Shown: positions 8,069 to 16,592 of the stretch, one piece after another
Numbering within the stretch: position 1 is the stretch's first letter
Layout of the letters: each line of letters opens with the position of its first letter
NCBI GenBank assembly: GCA_036510655.1
Contig: DATCDQ010000031.1
Coordinates: 1-64,000 of the forward strand
Source of the DNA: Rathayibacter_A sp036510655
Lineage (GTDB): Bacteria; Actinomycetota; Actinomycetes; Actinomycetales; Microbacteriaceae
Length of the DNA stretch: 64,000 bases
Reading direction: 5' to 3'
Translations under genes and position numbers: made by a program
The notes under the pieces: generated by a model
The model's input: only the letters and a program-made list of their open reading frames with translations
Databases searched by the model: none
What the model was told of the DNA's origin: nothing

Positions 8069-9647
8069 TGTCGATCTCGTGCATCACATCGGCGGCGATC
8101 GCCTCGCGCACGTCGGCAAGTAGCCCATCCGGCACCGGCGAATCCACGGTCAACACGCTCAGCGCCTTGCCTCCCGCACCCGTTCGCGCTATCTGCATAG
8201 CGGCGATGTTGATGCCGGCGTCACCGAACTTCTGCCCGTAAATCGCGACGATACCGGGGCGGTCGTCGTACGTCATCACGATCAGATGCTCGGCGACCGG
8301 AACCTCGACGTCGTAGCCGTTGATGCCCACGATCTTTTCGATCTGCTTCGGCCCGGTCAACGTGCCCGCAACGGAAATCTGCGACCCGTCGCTCAGCGCA
8401 CCCTTGATTGTGATCAGGTTGCGGTATTCCTCGCTGACGGGGTCGGTGAGCAAGCGCACCTCGATGCCGCGCTCTTCCGCGAGCAGCGGCGCGTTCACAT
8501 AGGAGACGGTGTCGCTGACGATGTTGGCGAAGATGCCCTTCAGTGCGGCGAGCTTGAACACCTTCACGTCATAATCGGCCAATTCGCCGCGCACCTCGAC
8601 ATCGATACTGGTGATCGAGTCACGGGCAAGTCCGCTGAAGACCTGACCCAGCTTCTCCACCAGCGGGATGCCGGGGCGCACGTATTCGTCGATGATTCCG
8701 CCGGCGACATTGACGGCATCCGGAACGAGCTCACCGGACAGCGCGAGGCGCACGGACTTCGCAACCGAGACCCCCGCCTTCTCCTGCGCTTCGTCGGTGG
8801 ACGCACCCAGATGCGGGGTGACGACCACGTTGTCCAACGAGAGCAACGGCGAATCCGCAGGCGGCTCGCTGACGAAGACGTCGAGCCCTGCGCCGGCGAT
8901 GACGCCCGCCGATAGGGCACGATAGAGGGCATCCTCGTCGATGAGGCCGCCGCGAGCCACGTTGACGATGAACGCCGACGGCTTCATCAGTGCGAGTTGC
9001 GAATCGCTGATCATGCCGATGGTTTCCGGAGTTCTCGGCATGTGGATGGTGATGAAGTCCGACGAGGCGAGCAACTCGTCGAGGCTGACAAGCTGAACGC
9101 CGAGCTGCTGGGCACGCGCGCTGGTGACATACGGGTCGTAGGCGATAATCGACGTGCCGAACGACTGCAACCGAGCGGTGATCAGCGCGCCGATCCGCCC
9201 CAACCCGATGATTCCGATCGTCTTCTCATACAGTTCGACACCGGTGTACTTCGAGCGCTTCCACTGCCCCTCAGCCAGCGACGCATGCCCGGCCGGAATG
9301 TGCCTGGCCAGGCTCAGAATGTGGCCGATCGTCAACTCGGCCGCCGATATGATGTTCGACGTCGGCGCGTTGACGACCATGACGCCGGCCGTGGTTGCCG
9401 CCTTGATGTCGACATTGTCGAGCCCCACGCCGGCGCGGGCGATGACACGCAACTTCGGTGCGGATGCGATCGCCTCGGCGTCGACCTTGGTCGCGGAGCG
9501 CACCAGAACGGCATCCGCATCGGTGAGTGCCGCCAGCAGTGCAGGCCGATCTGTTCCGTCGACGGTGCGGATCTCGAAGTCGGGGCCGAGTGCCTCGACG
9601 GTGGCGGGTGAAAGGACTTCAGCGATCAGCACGACCGGTTTTGACAC
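8058..9647 (-). CDS. serA: D-3-phosphoglycerate dehydrogenase (long form with ASB and ACT domains)
   Basis: 529 residues, the long type found in mycobacteria and other actinobacteria. It catalyses the first committed step of serine synthesis, 3-phosphoglycerate to phosphohydroxypyruvate. Order: substrate domain with LVRSATKVDAEAI, the Rossmann motif GIIGLGRIGALIT, then FIVNVARGGLIDEDAL (catalytic Arg) and VVTPHLGASTDEAQEKAG (catalytic His), an allosteric substrate-binding domain, and a C-terminal ACT domain (DDRPGIVAIYGQKFGDAGINIAAMQ) that normally gives serine feedback inhibition. I chose GTG 9647, which follows AAGGAA at good spacing; the frame extends 14 codons further upstream without a better site. 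Confidence 0.96.
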   Translation of the reverse strand: MSKPVVLIAEVLSPATVEALGPDFEIRTVDGTDRPALLAALTDADAVLVRSATKVDAEAIASAPKLRVIARAGVGLDNVDIKAATTAGVMVVNAPTSNIISAAELTIGHILSLARHIPAGHASLAEGQWKRSKYTGVELYEKTIGIIGLGRIGALITARLQSFGTSIIAYDPYVTSARAQQLGVQLVSLDELLASSDFITIHMPRTPETIGMISDSQLALMKPSAFIVNVARGGLIDEDALYRALSAGVIAGAGLDVFVSEPPADSPLLSLDNVVVTPHLGASTDEAQEKAGVSVAKSVRLALSGELVPDAVNVAGGIIDEYVRPGIPLVEKLGQVFSGLARDSITSIDVEVRGELADYDVKVFKLAALKGIFANIVSDTVSYVNAPLLAEERGIEVRLLTDPVSEEYRNLITIKGALSDGSQISVAGTLTGPKQIEKIVGINGYDVEVPVAEHLIVMTYDDRPGIVAIYGQKFGDAGINIAAMQIARTGAGGKALSVLTVDSPVPDGLLADVREAIAADVMHEIDITA

Positions 9648-9830
9648 GTAACGGTTCCTTCGTTTCTCGGCAGCGGTGGCATTGAGCACAGGTCACACGG
9701 TGTACAGGTCACACAGTGCAGGGGTAACACGATGCACGGGTGACGCAGTGCAGACGAGGCTCGTGCGCCACGGTCAATGGGGCGCGATGTCTCACACTTT
9801 ACTGGGTGTCGTGGCGTGCCCCGACCATCG

Positions 9831-10574
9831 TTACGACGTATGGCGGCGGGCAGCCTCGACGGCGGAACGCACGAGCGCAACATCCGTCGCGTCGTAGGCG
9901 GTGTCGCCACCGCCCGGGCCACTCGCCGTGCCGACCACCACATGTCGGGCGGACAGGTGCACGCCGTGCACTCCCGCCGCCGCCAGCACGGGGATGTCGC
10001 TCGGCGCGACGTTGCCGCCCGCGATGATGTTCACCCGACCCGCGGTCTTGGCGGTCATCGCGCACAGCAGGTCGACACCGTCGACGCTGCGTTTGGCCTG
10101 ACCGGAGCTGAGCACACGGCGAACGCCGAGCTGCGCCAGCTTCTCGACTGCGCTGACAGGGTGCGGCGCAACATCGATGGCCCTGTGAAACGTCACGCCG
10201 ATTGGGCCTGCGGCATCGACCAGACCGTGCATTGTGTCGATGTCGACCTGGCCGCGCTCGTCGAGCACACCGGTGACGATTCCGTCCGCTCCCAGTTCAC
10301 GGAGCTGACGGATGTCGCGCAGGATCACGTCGATCTCGTTGCCGGTGTAATAGAAGCCCCCAGGGCGAGGCCGCACCAGGACGTGCAGAAATCCCTGCCG
10401 ACCCGCATCGCGGGCCAGTTCAGCAGCCAATTCGACGACGCCGGCCGACGGTGTCAGCCCACCGACCCCCAGCGCCGCACAGAGTTCGACCGTGTCCGCA
10501 CCTTCGCCGAGCGCAATCCGCACACCCTCGAGGTCCTGCACCGCAATTTCGACGGCCACGGCTGAACCGGGCAT
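9831..10574 (-). CDS. cutC: copper homeostasis protein CutC family
   Basis: 247 residues from ATG 10574, which has GGAAGGAG just upstream. The frame continues far upstream, but that part is antisense to ilvC and unlike CutC. TIM-barrel family signs are VEIAVQDLEGVRIALGEGADTVELC, VLVRPRPGGFYYTGNEI, the GADGIVTGVLDERGQVD strand, VTFHRAIDVAPHP and RVLSSGQAKRSVDG, with NIIAGGNVAPSDIP near the C-terminus. The family was named from E. coli copper tolerance, but its biochemical role is still unsettled, so the function stays generic. It follows the ilv operon on the same strand after about 50 bp and precedes serA by about 180 bp. Confidence 0.92.
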   Translation of the reverse strand: MPGSAVAVEIAVQDLEGVRIALGEGADTVELCAALGVGGLTPSAGVVELAAELARDAGRQGFLHVLVRPRPGGFYYTGNEIDVILRDIRQLRELGADGIVTGVLDERGQVDIDTMHGLVDAAGPIGVTFHRAIDVAPHPVSAVEKLAQLGVRRVLSSGQAKRSVDGVDLLCAMTAKTAGRVNIIAGGNVAPSDIPVLAAAGVHGVHLSARHVVVGTASGPGGGDTAYDATDVALVRSAVEAARRHTS

Positions 10575-10623
10575 CCTGCTCCTTCCCGGCGCGTGAGCAA
10601 ACGGACTGCTAGCGGTGAGCCGC

Positions 10624-11652
10624 CTAGCGCGCGACCTCACCGTCGACGTAGTCATCGTCGTTCGACGAGTTCCACGCGAAGAGCTTGCGCAACTCGCGGC
10701 CGGTGGCCTCGATCGGGTGCTGCTCGCCCTTTGCGCGCAGCGCGAGGAACTCCGGGCCTCCGGCGTCCTGGTCAGCGATGAAGCGAGCCGCGAACGTGCC
10801 GTCCTGGATGTCCGCAAGCACGGCCTTCATGTTCTCCTTAACGCGGGGGTCGATCACGCGCGGGCCGGACACATAGTCGCCATACTCTGCCGTGTCCGAG
10901 ACGCTCCAGCGCTGCTTGGCGATGCCGCCCTCCCAGATCAGGTCGACGATCAGCTTCATCTCGTGAAGAACCTCGAAGTAGGCGATCTCGGGCTGGTAGC
11001 CGGCCTCGGTCAGCGTCTCGAAACCATACTGGATCAGCTGCGACACACCGCCGCAGAGCACGGACTGCTCACCGAACAGGTCGGTTTCGGTCTCTTCGGT
11101 GAACGTCGTCTTGATGCCGCCGGCACGCAGGCCGCCGATGCCCTTGGCATAACTGAGAACGAGCGGCCAGGCATTGCCTGTCGCATCCTTCTCAACGGCG
11201 ACGGCGACGGGAACGCCACGGCCGGCCTCGAATTCGCGACGAACGGTGTGTCCGGGCCCCTTCGGCGCGACCATGATCACGTCGACGCCCTCCGGCGCCT
11301 GGATGTACTCGAAGCGAATGTTGAAGCCATGTCCGAAGACGAGCGCCTTCCCAGGAGCAAGATGGGGGGCGATGTCGTCTGCGTAGAGGTGGCGCTGTAC
11401 CTGGTCCGGTGCGAGAACGACGATCACGTCGGCCCATTCTGACGCATCGGCAGCACTGAGCACTCGGAAGCCCACTTCTTCGGCCTTCTGCTTGGACTTG
11501 GAGCCTTCCTTGAGGCCGACGACGACCTCGACTCCGGAGTCGCGCAAATTCTGCGCGTGCGCGTGGCCCTGCGAGCCATAGCCGATGACGGCAACCTTCT
11601 TGCCCTGGATGATGGACAAGTCTGCGTCACTGTCGTAATAGATTTCAGCCAC
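10624..11652 (-). CDS. ilvC: ketol-acid reductoisomerase (class I)
   Basis: 342 residues, the short class-I form. It isomerises and reduces acetolactate or acetohydroxybutyrate to the dihydroxy acids with NADPH and Mg. Seen: the nucleotide-binding VAVIGYGSQGHAHAQNLRDSGV, VVLAPDQVQRHLYADDIAPHL, FGHGFNIRFEYIQAP, VAPKGPGHTVRREFEAGRGV, and the metal-ligand region DLFGEQSVLCGG followed by EIAYFEVLHEMKLIVDLIWEGG. It is the last gene of ilvD-ilvB-ilvN-ilvC, 28 bp after ilvN, with its own AAGGAG site. Confidence 0.97.
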   Translation of the reverse strand: MAEIYYDSDADLSIIQGKKVAVIGYGSQGHAHAQNLRDSGVEVVVGLKEGSKSKQKAEEVGFRVLSAADASEWADVIVVLAPDQVQRHLYADDIAPHLAPGKALVFGHGFNIRFEYIQAPEGVDVIMVAPKGPGHTVRREFEAGRGVPVAVAVEKDATGNAWPLVLSYAKGIGGLRAGGIKTTFTEETETDLFGEQSVLCGGVSQLIQYGFETLTEAGYQPEIAYFEVLHEMKLIVDLIWEGGIAKQRWSVSDTAEYGDYVSGPRVIDPRVKENMKAVLADIQDGTFAARFIADQDAGGPEFLALRAKGEQHPIEATGRELRKLFAWNSSNDDDYVDGEVAR

Positions 11653-11680
11653 TGTTCTGTATCTCCTTGTGTGTGGGTTG

Positions 11681-12190
11681 TCAGTTCTTAAAAACGCGTT
11701 CGGTGATGGATTTCGAGCCGCGGCCGATCGCGAGCAGACCGGACTGCGCCATCTCCTTGATACCGTACGGCTCGAGCACGCGAAGGAACGCCTGCGTCTT
11801 GCCGCTGTCGCCGGTCACCTCGATGACAAGGGCGTCCATCACCACGTCCACGACGCGTGCACGGAACAGATTCACTGCCTCGAGCACTTGCGAACGAGTC
11901 TGATTGTCGACGCGCACCTTGATGAGAAGGTGCTCGCGCTGCACGGACTGCGCCGGGTCGAGCTCGACGATCTTGATCACATTGATGAGCTTGTTCAGCT
12001 GCTTGGTGACCTGTTCGAGCGGCAGCTCCTCGACATCCACCACGACGGTGATGCGGGAGAGGCCTTCGATTTCGCTCGAACCGACCGCGAGGGACTCGAT
12101 GTTGAACCCGCGGCGTGCGAACAGGCCGGCGACGCGAGTCAGCAGGCCGGGCTTGTCCTCGACGAGGAGTGAGAGAACGTGTGCGCTCAT
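11681..12190 (-). CDS. ilvN: acetolactate synthase small (regulatory) subunit
   Basis: 169 residues, typical of the two-domain regulatory subunit. The N-terminal ACT domain (HVLSLLVEDKPGLLTRVAGLFARRGFNIESLAVG) binds valine for feedback inhibition, and the C-terminal half with IKIVELDPAQSVQREHLLIKV and ALVIEVTGDSGK contacts the catalytic subunit. It begins 2 bp after the ilvB stop, so translation is coupled and stoichiometry with IlvB can be maintained. The ilvC gene follows at 28 bp. Confidence 0.96.
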   Translation of the reverse strand: MSAHVLSLLVEDKPGLLTRVAGLFARRGFNIESLAVGSSEIEGLSRITVVVDVEELPLEQVTKQLNKLINVIKIVELDPAQSVQREHLLIKVRVDNQTRSQVLEAVNLFRARVVDVVMDALVIEVTGDSGKTQAFLRVLEPYGIKEMAQSGLLAIGRGSKSITERVFKN

Positions 12191-12192
12191 GG

Positions 12193-14007
12193 CTATGCCT
12201 CCTCCTCGAACTGCGGACTATGCTCTTTCGCGTACTGCACGTAGCTGTTGCTGACGCCCTGTGGCACCATGGGCCAGACCATCGCGTCCCGGCTGACGAC
12301 GAAGTCGATCACGACGGGCCGGTCATTGGTCTCCAATGCCAGCGTGATGGCCGCGTCGACCTCCTCTTCCTTCGTGACCCGGATGCCGAGGGCCCCGTAT
12401 GCCTCCGCCATCTTGACGAAGTCGGGCACACGGATGCTGTCGTGGCCGGTGTTGAGGTCGCTGTTCGAATAGCGGCTGTCGTAGAACAGCGTCTGCCACT
12501 GCCGGATCATACCGAGCGACGAGTTGTTGATGATCGCGACCTTGATCGGGATGTTGTTGATCGTGCAGGTCGCAAGCTCTTGGTTCGTCATCTGAAAGCA
12601 GCCGTCGCCGTCAATCGCCCAAACGGTGCGGTCGGGGTTGGCGACCTTGGCGCCCATGGCCGCAGGCACGCCGTAGCCCATGGTGCCGGCTCCCCCGGAA
12701 TTCAACCAAGAATTCGGCCGCTCATAGTCGATGAACTGCGCCGCCCACATCTGATGCTGGCCGACGCCGGCCGCGTAGACGGCCTCAGGGCCGGTCAGTT
12801 CCCCGATGCGCTTGATCACGTATTGCGGAGAGAGCAGCCCGTCCGTGGTGGGCGAGTAGCCGAGTGGGAACTCCTCACGCAGCCCGTCCAGGTACGTCCA
12901 CCACTCGCCCAGGTCTGGCTTGTTGTCGGTGGACAGCCGGTGGAAGGCCGAGGTGAGGTCGACGATGACATCCTTGGCATCGCCGACGATAGGGACGTCG
13001 GCCGTGCGGATCTTGGAGATCTCCGCTGGGTCCACGTCAACATGAACGATCTTTGCGTTCGGTGCGAACAGCGCGGTCTTACCCGTCACTCGATCGTCGA
13101 AGCGGGCGCCGAGCGCCACGATCAGATCTGCCTCCTGGAGTGCGAGCACCGCGGGAACCGTCCCGTGCATCCCCGGCATACCGAGGTGCTGCTTGTGCGA
13201 GTCGGGAAATGCGCCACGCGCCATGAGCGTGGTCACCACCGGAGCCCCTGTGGCCTCTGCCAGCTCGAGCAGCTCCTTGTGTGCGCGCGATCGGATCACA
13301 CCGCCGCCGACGTACAGCACAGGTTTCTTCGACTCGATCAGCAGTTGGGCGGCCGCCTGGATCTGCTTTCCGTGCGCCTTGGTCACCGGGCGGTAACCGG
13401 GCAGGTCGATCTTCGGCGGCCAGATGAATGGAGCGCTTTCCTGCTGGGCATCCTTGGTGATGTCAACGAGCACGGGGCCCGGTCGCCCTGTCGAAGCGAT
13501 GAGATACGCCGCGGCGACCGTGCTCGCGACGTCCTCCGCGCGTCGCACCAGGAAAGAGTGTTTCGTGATCGGCATGGTGATGCCGACGATGTCCGCCTCC
13601 TGGAAGGCATCCGTCCCCATCAGGGTCGAGAACACCTGACCCGTGATGGCGAGCAGCGGAACAGAGTCCATGTGCGCATCCATGATGGCGGTCACGAGGT
13701 TCGTCGCGCCGGGGCCGCTCGTGGCAATGCAGACGCCGACCCTTCCGCTCGAGGATGCATACCCTTCCGCAGCGTGGCCGGCACCCTGCTCGTGGCGCAC
13801 CAGGAAGTGGCGGATCTTCGACGTGTCCATCAGCGGGTCGTAGAGCGGAAGAACCGCACCGCCCGGCAGGCCGAAGACGTCGGTGACGCCGAGCAGCTCA
13901 AGCGTGCGCACGACGGCTTGCGCACCGGTCAGCGTTTCAGGTGTTGTGTGCGGCGGGGTTGTGTGTGGGGCCGTCGGAGACGGCACGATTCGTGGTTCCG
14001 TGGACAT
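12193..14007 (-). CDS. ilvB: acetolactate synthase large (catalytic) subunit
   Basis: 604 residues from ATG 14007, which follows AAGGAAA; 48 upstream in-frame codons lack any family similarity and are excluded. This is a ThDP/FAD enzyme joining pyruvate to pyruvate or 2-ketobutyrate. Seen: GVTDVFGLPGGAVLPLYDPL, the catalytic Glu in VRHEQGAGHAAEGYA, VGVCIATSGPGATNLVTAI, PVLVDITKDAQQ, and the ThDP-Mg motif from VWAIDGDGCFQM to VAIINNSSLGMIRQWQ. The N-terminus has a short PHTTP repeat before the PYR domain. It sits between ilvD and ilvN in the operon. Similar catabolic ThDP enzymes exist (one is at 52422), but the ilvN partner settles this call. Confidence 0.97.
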   Translation of the reverse strand: MSTEPRIVPSPTAPHTTPPHTTPETLTGAQAVVRTLELLGVTDVFGLPGGAVLPLYDPLMDTSKIRHFLVRHEQGAGHAAEGYASSSGRVGVCIATSGPGATNLVTAIMDAHMDSVPLLAITGQVFSTLMGTDAFQEADIVGITMPITKHSFLVRRAEDVASTVAAAYLIASTGRPGPVLVDITKDAQQESAPFIWPPKIDLPGYRPVTKAHGKQIQAAAQLLIESKKPVLYVGGGVIRSRAHKELLELAEATGAPVVTTLMARGAFPDSHKQHLGMPGMHGTVPAVLALQEADLIVALGARFDDRVTGKTALFAPNAKIVHVDVDPAEISKIRTADVPIVGDAKDVIVDLTSAFHRLSTDNKPDLGEWWTYLDGLREEFPLGYSPTTDGLLSPQYVIKRIGELTGPEAVYAAGVGQHQMWAAQFIDYERPNSWLNSGGAGTMGYGVPAAMGAKVANPDRTVWAIDGDGCFQMTNQELATCTINNIPIKVAIINNSSLGMIRQWQTLFYDSRYSNSDLNTGHDSIRVPDFVKMAEAYGALGIRVTKEEEVDAAITLALETNDRPVVIDFVVSRDAMVWPMVPQGVSNSYVQYAKEHSPQFEEEA

Positions 14008-14057
14008 GGGTGAAGTGTTTCCTTGACTTCGTACGAAACGGATGATGAATGCGCGTC

Positions 14058-15767
14058 CTACCCTGTGATCGCGCCTTCCGCAGCGGAATGCACGAGCTTC
14101 GAGTACTTTGCGAGAACGCCACGGGTATAGCGCGGGGGAAGCGGTTCCCAACCTTCACGGCGGGCTGCCAGCTCAGACTCGTCGACCAGTAGGTCAAGTG
14201 AGCGAGCCGCGATATTGACCCGTATCAGATCACCATCGCGCACGAAGGCAATCGGACCTGCGTCCACTGCTTCGGGTGCTATGTGGCCGATGCACAGACC
14301 GGTTGTGCCGCCTGAGAATCGACCGTCCGTCAATAGTAATACATCCTTGCCAAGCGCCGCGCCCTTGATGGCTGCGGTGATCGCGAGCATCTCGCGCATT
14401 CCGGGGCCGCCCTTCGGGCCCTCGTAACGGATGACGATGACATCGCCCTTGTTGATCGCGCCCCGCGTGAGCGCGTCCATTGCGGCACGCTCGCGCTCGA
14501 ACACACGCGCCGGGCCCTCGAAGACGTCCGCGTCGAATCCGGCCGTCTTGACGACGGCTCCGTCCGGGGCGAACGACCCCTTGAGGATGGTGAGCCCTCC
14601 GGTCGGGTGGATCGGGTTGTCGAGGGTGCGCAGCACCTTTCCGTCCAGCGGCTTCGGGTTCAGCACGGCCAGGTTCTCTGCGACCGTCTTGCCGGTGACC
14701 GTCAGCGCGTCGCCGTGCAGCAGCCCGGCGTCCAGGAGTGCCTTCATGACGACCGGGATGCCGCCGTGGTGATCGACGTCGTTCATCACGTATTGGCCGA
14801 ACGGCTTCAGGTCGCCGATGTGCGGCACCTTGTCGCCGATGCGGTTGAAGTCGTCGAGGGTCAACTCGACCTCGGCCTCGCGTGCGATCGCCAGCAGGTG
14901 CAGCACGACGTTCGTCGAGCCGCCGAGCGCCATCGCCACGGTGATCGCGTTCTCGAACGCTTTCTTGGTCAGGATGTCCTTGGTCGTGATCCCGAGGCGC
15001 AGCATGTTGACGACGGCCTCGCCGCTGCGGTGTGCGTAGTAGTCGCGACGACGGTCCGCCGCGGGCGGCGCGGCCGAGCCCGGCATACTGAGGCCGAGTG
15101 CTTCTGCGACGGAGGCCATCGTGTTCGCGGTGTACATTCCGCCACACGCGCCCTCCCCCGGAACGATCGCGCACTCGATGGCGTGCAGGTCTTCACGGCT
15201 CATCGTGCCGGCCAGGCAGGAGCCGACGGCCTCGAACGAGTCGATGATCGTGACCTCCTTCTCGACACCGTCGGAGAGCTGAACCCAGCCGGGCATTGTG
15301 GACCCGGCGTAGAGGAACACGGATGCCAGCCCGAGCCGAGCAGCCGCCATGAGCATGCCGGGGATGGACTTGTCGCAGCCGGCCAGCAGCACAGAGCCGT
15401 CGAGGCGCTCTGCCATCATCACCGTCTCAACCGAGTCGGCGATCACCTCACGCGACACCAGCGAGAAGTGCATGCCCTCGTGACCCATCGAGATACCGTC
15501 CGAGACGGAGACGGTGCCGAACTGCAGCGGGTAGCCCCCGCCGCCGTGCACCCCCTCTTTCGCTGCTTGCGCGAGCCTGTCGAGGCTCAGATTGCACGGA
15601 GTGATCTCGTTCCACGAACTGGCAATGCCGATCTGTGGTTTGTCCCAATCCTCGTCGCCCATGCCAACCGCGCGAAGCATGCCACGACTCGTTGTGGCTT
15701 CAATTCCGTCGGTGACGGTGCGACTGCGCGGTTTGATGTCGATTTCAGGCTGTGACAATTCAGGCAT
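14058..15767 (-). CDS. ilvD: dihydroxy-acid dehydratase
   Basis: 569 residues, full length for the IlvD family. It dehydrates dihydroxyisovalerate or dihydroxymethylvalerate to the 2-keto acids. Fe-S and metal ligands are visible in SSWNEITPCNLSLDRL and VLLAGCDKSIPGMLMAA. Other motifs are GTVSVSDGISMGHEGMHFSL, GEGACGGMYTANTMASV, VLLLTDGRFSGGTTGLCIGHIAPEA and the C-terminal RYTRGVLAKYSKLV. The ATG has CGGAG just upstream and lies only 9 bp after the otsB stop, so ilvD may be read from the trehalose genes as well as from a promoter inside otsB. Downstream come ilvB, ilvN and ilvC. Confidence 0.97.
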   Translation of the reverse strand: MPELSQPEIDIKPRSRTVTDGIEATTSRGMLRAVGMGDEDWDKPQIGIASSWNEITPCNLSLDRLAQAAKEGVHGGGGYPLQFGTVSVSDGISMGHEGMHFSLVSREVIADSVETVMMAERLDGSVLLAGCDKSIPGMLMAAARLGLASVFLYAGSTMPGWVQLSDGVEKEVTIIDSFEAVGSCLAGTMSREDLHAIECAIVPGEGACGGMYTANTMASVAEALGLSMPGSAAPPAADRRRDYYAHRSGEAVVNMLRLGITTKDILTKKAFENAITVAMALGGSTNVVLHLLAIAREAEVELTLDDFNRIGDKVPHIGDLKPFGQYVMNDVDHHGGIPVVMKALLDAGLLHGDALTVTGKTVAENLAVLNPKPLDGKVLRTLDNPIHPTGGLTILKGSFAPDGAVVKTAGFDADVFEGPARVFERERAAMDALTRGAINKGDVIVIRYEGPKGGPGMREMLAITAAIKGAALGKDVLLLTDGRFSGGTTGLCIGHIAPEAVDAGPIAFVRDGDLIRVNIAARSLDLLVDESELAARREGWEPLPPRYTRGVLAKYSKLVHSAAEGAITG

Positions 15768-15776
15768 GCTCCGAGT

Positions 15777-16577
15777 CTATGACCGTTGCGCTGAAGCCCG
15801 AGACCTGGCGCCGGCGAGCAACTTCAGCATGACGGCGACCGCATGCGGGTCGGCCACGCGGTGCTGCGCGGCCGTCTCGCCGTCGCCCACTTTCACGCCG
15901 AGATCCTGGTCGCGCAGCACCACGAAAGCGTCTTCATCCGTCACGTCGTCGCCTGCATAGAGAACAGCGGATGCGCTGACATACGCTCGCAATCGCTCGA
16001 CAGCTTCCCCTTTGGTCGCGTCGCGCACCGTGAACTCGAGGATGTCCTTGCCCTCCCGCACGACGAAACCACCGATCTCATCGGCAGCGGCCCGAGCGGC
16101 TTCGTGCAGTGCCGGCACGGCGGCCGGCTCGACCAGCCGGGTGTGCACGCCGAGACCGACCGGCTTGTGCTCGAGCATCGAATCGGGTGTGGCAGCGATC
16201 AGTACTGTCAGCCTGGCGTCCAATGCGCTCAACCGAGCACGTTCGTCGTCGGCAAGACCGAGTTCTTCAACCCCAGCGCCGAGCCGCACTTCGTCGCCGT
16301 GCGAGCCGATCAGCAGCACGTCGTCGTCGGCCATCGCGATGCGCACGAGGCTCTCAAGCGGCCGGCCCGACACATAGGCGACCCAGGTATTCGGCAGCTT
16401 CTTCAGCTCGTCCAGCGCAGCGGCCGACTCTGGCAGAACGCGCGCCTCGGATGCACTGTCGACAAGCGGGCTCAGCGTGCCGTCGAAGTCCAGCGCGATG
16501 AGCAGCCGATCCGCACGAGCCAACTCGGCAAGTGCGACGGCGAATACACGGGCTTGTACTGAAGCCTGTTCGGCCAT
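15777..16577 (-). CDS. otsB: trehalose-6-phosphate phosphatase
   Basis: 266 residues, a HAD-superfamily phosphatase that removes phosphate from trehalose-6-phosphate. The nucleophile motif is LLIALDFDGTLSPLVD (two Asp of the DxDGT box), followed by WVAYVSGRPLESL with the Ser/Thr of motif II, GSHGDEVRLG, the capping domain, and VLYAGDDVTDEDAFVVL (motif IV acidic residues). VGDGETAAQHRVADPHAV closes the fold. It begins 15 bp after the otsA stop and forms an otsA-otsB unit for trehalose synthesis and stress protection. The next gene on the same strand is ilvD. Confidence 0.95.
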   Translation of the reverse strand: MAEQASVQARVFAVALAELARADRLLIALDFDGTLSPLVDSASEARVLPESAAALDELKKLPNTWVAYVSGRPLESLVRIAMADDDVLLIGSHGDEVRLGAGVEELGLADDERARLSALDARLTVLIAATPDSMLEHKPVGLGVHTRLVEPAAVPALHEAARAAADEIGGFVVREGKDILEFTVRDATKGEAVERLRAYVSASAVLYAGDDVTDEDAFVVLRDQDLGVKVGDGETAAQHRVADPHAVAVMLKLLAGARSRASAQRS

Positions 16578-16592
16578 TGAGCGTTCCTCTTG

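Noticed and set aside
14008..14057. Attenuator or T-box for the ilv operon
   Set aside because: No leader peptide with Ile/Val/Leu runs and no paired stems in the short gaps before ilvD or ilvB.
14008..14151. 48-codon N-terminal extension of ilvB
   Set aside because: It overlaps the ilvD end, has no similarity to acetolactate synthases, and the internal ATG 14007 has a ribosome binding site.
12115..15755. Long rightward open frames opposite ilvB and ilvD
   Set aside because: Antisense to catalytic genes with complete motifs, no ribosome binding sites, and low-complexity Arg/Val/Asp-rich translations.
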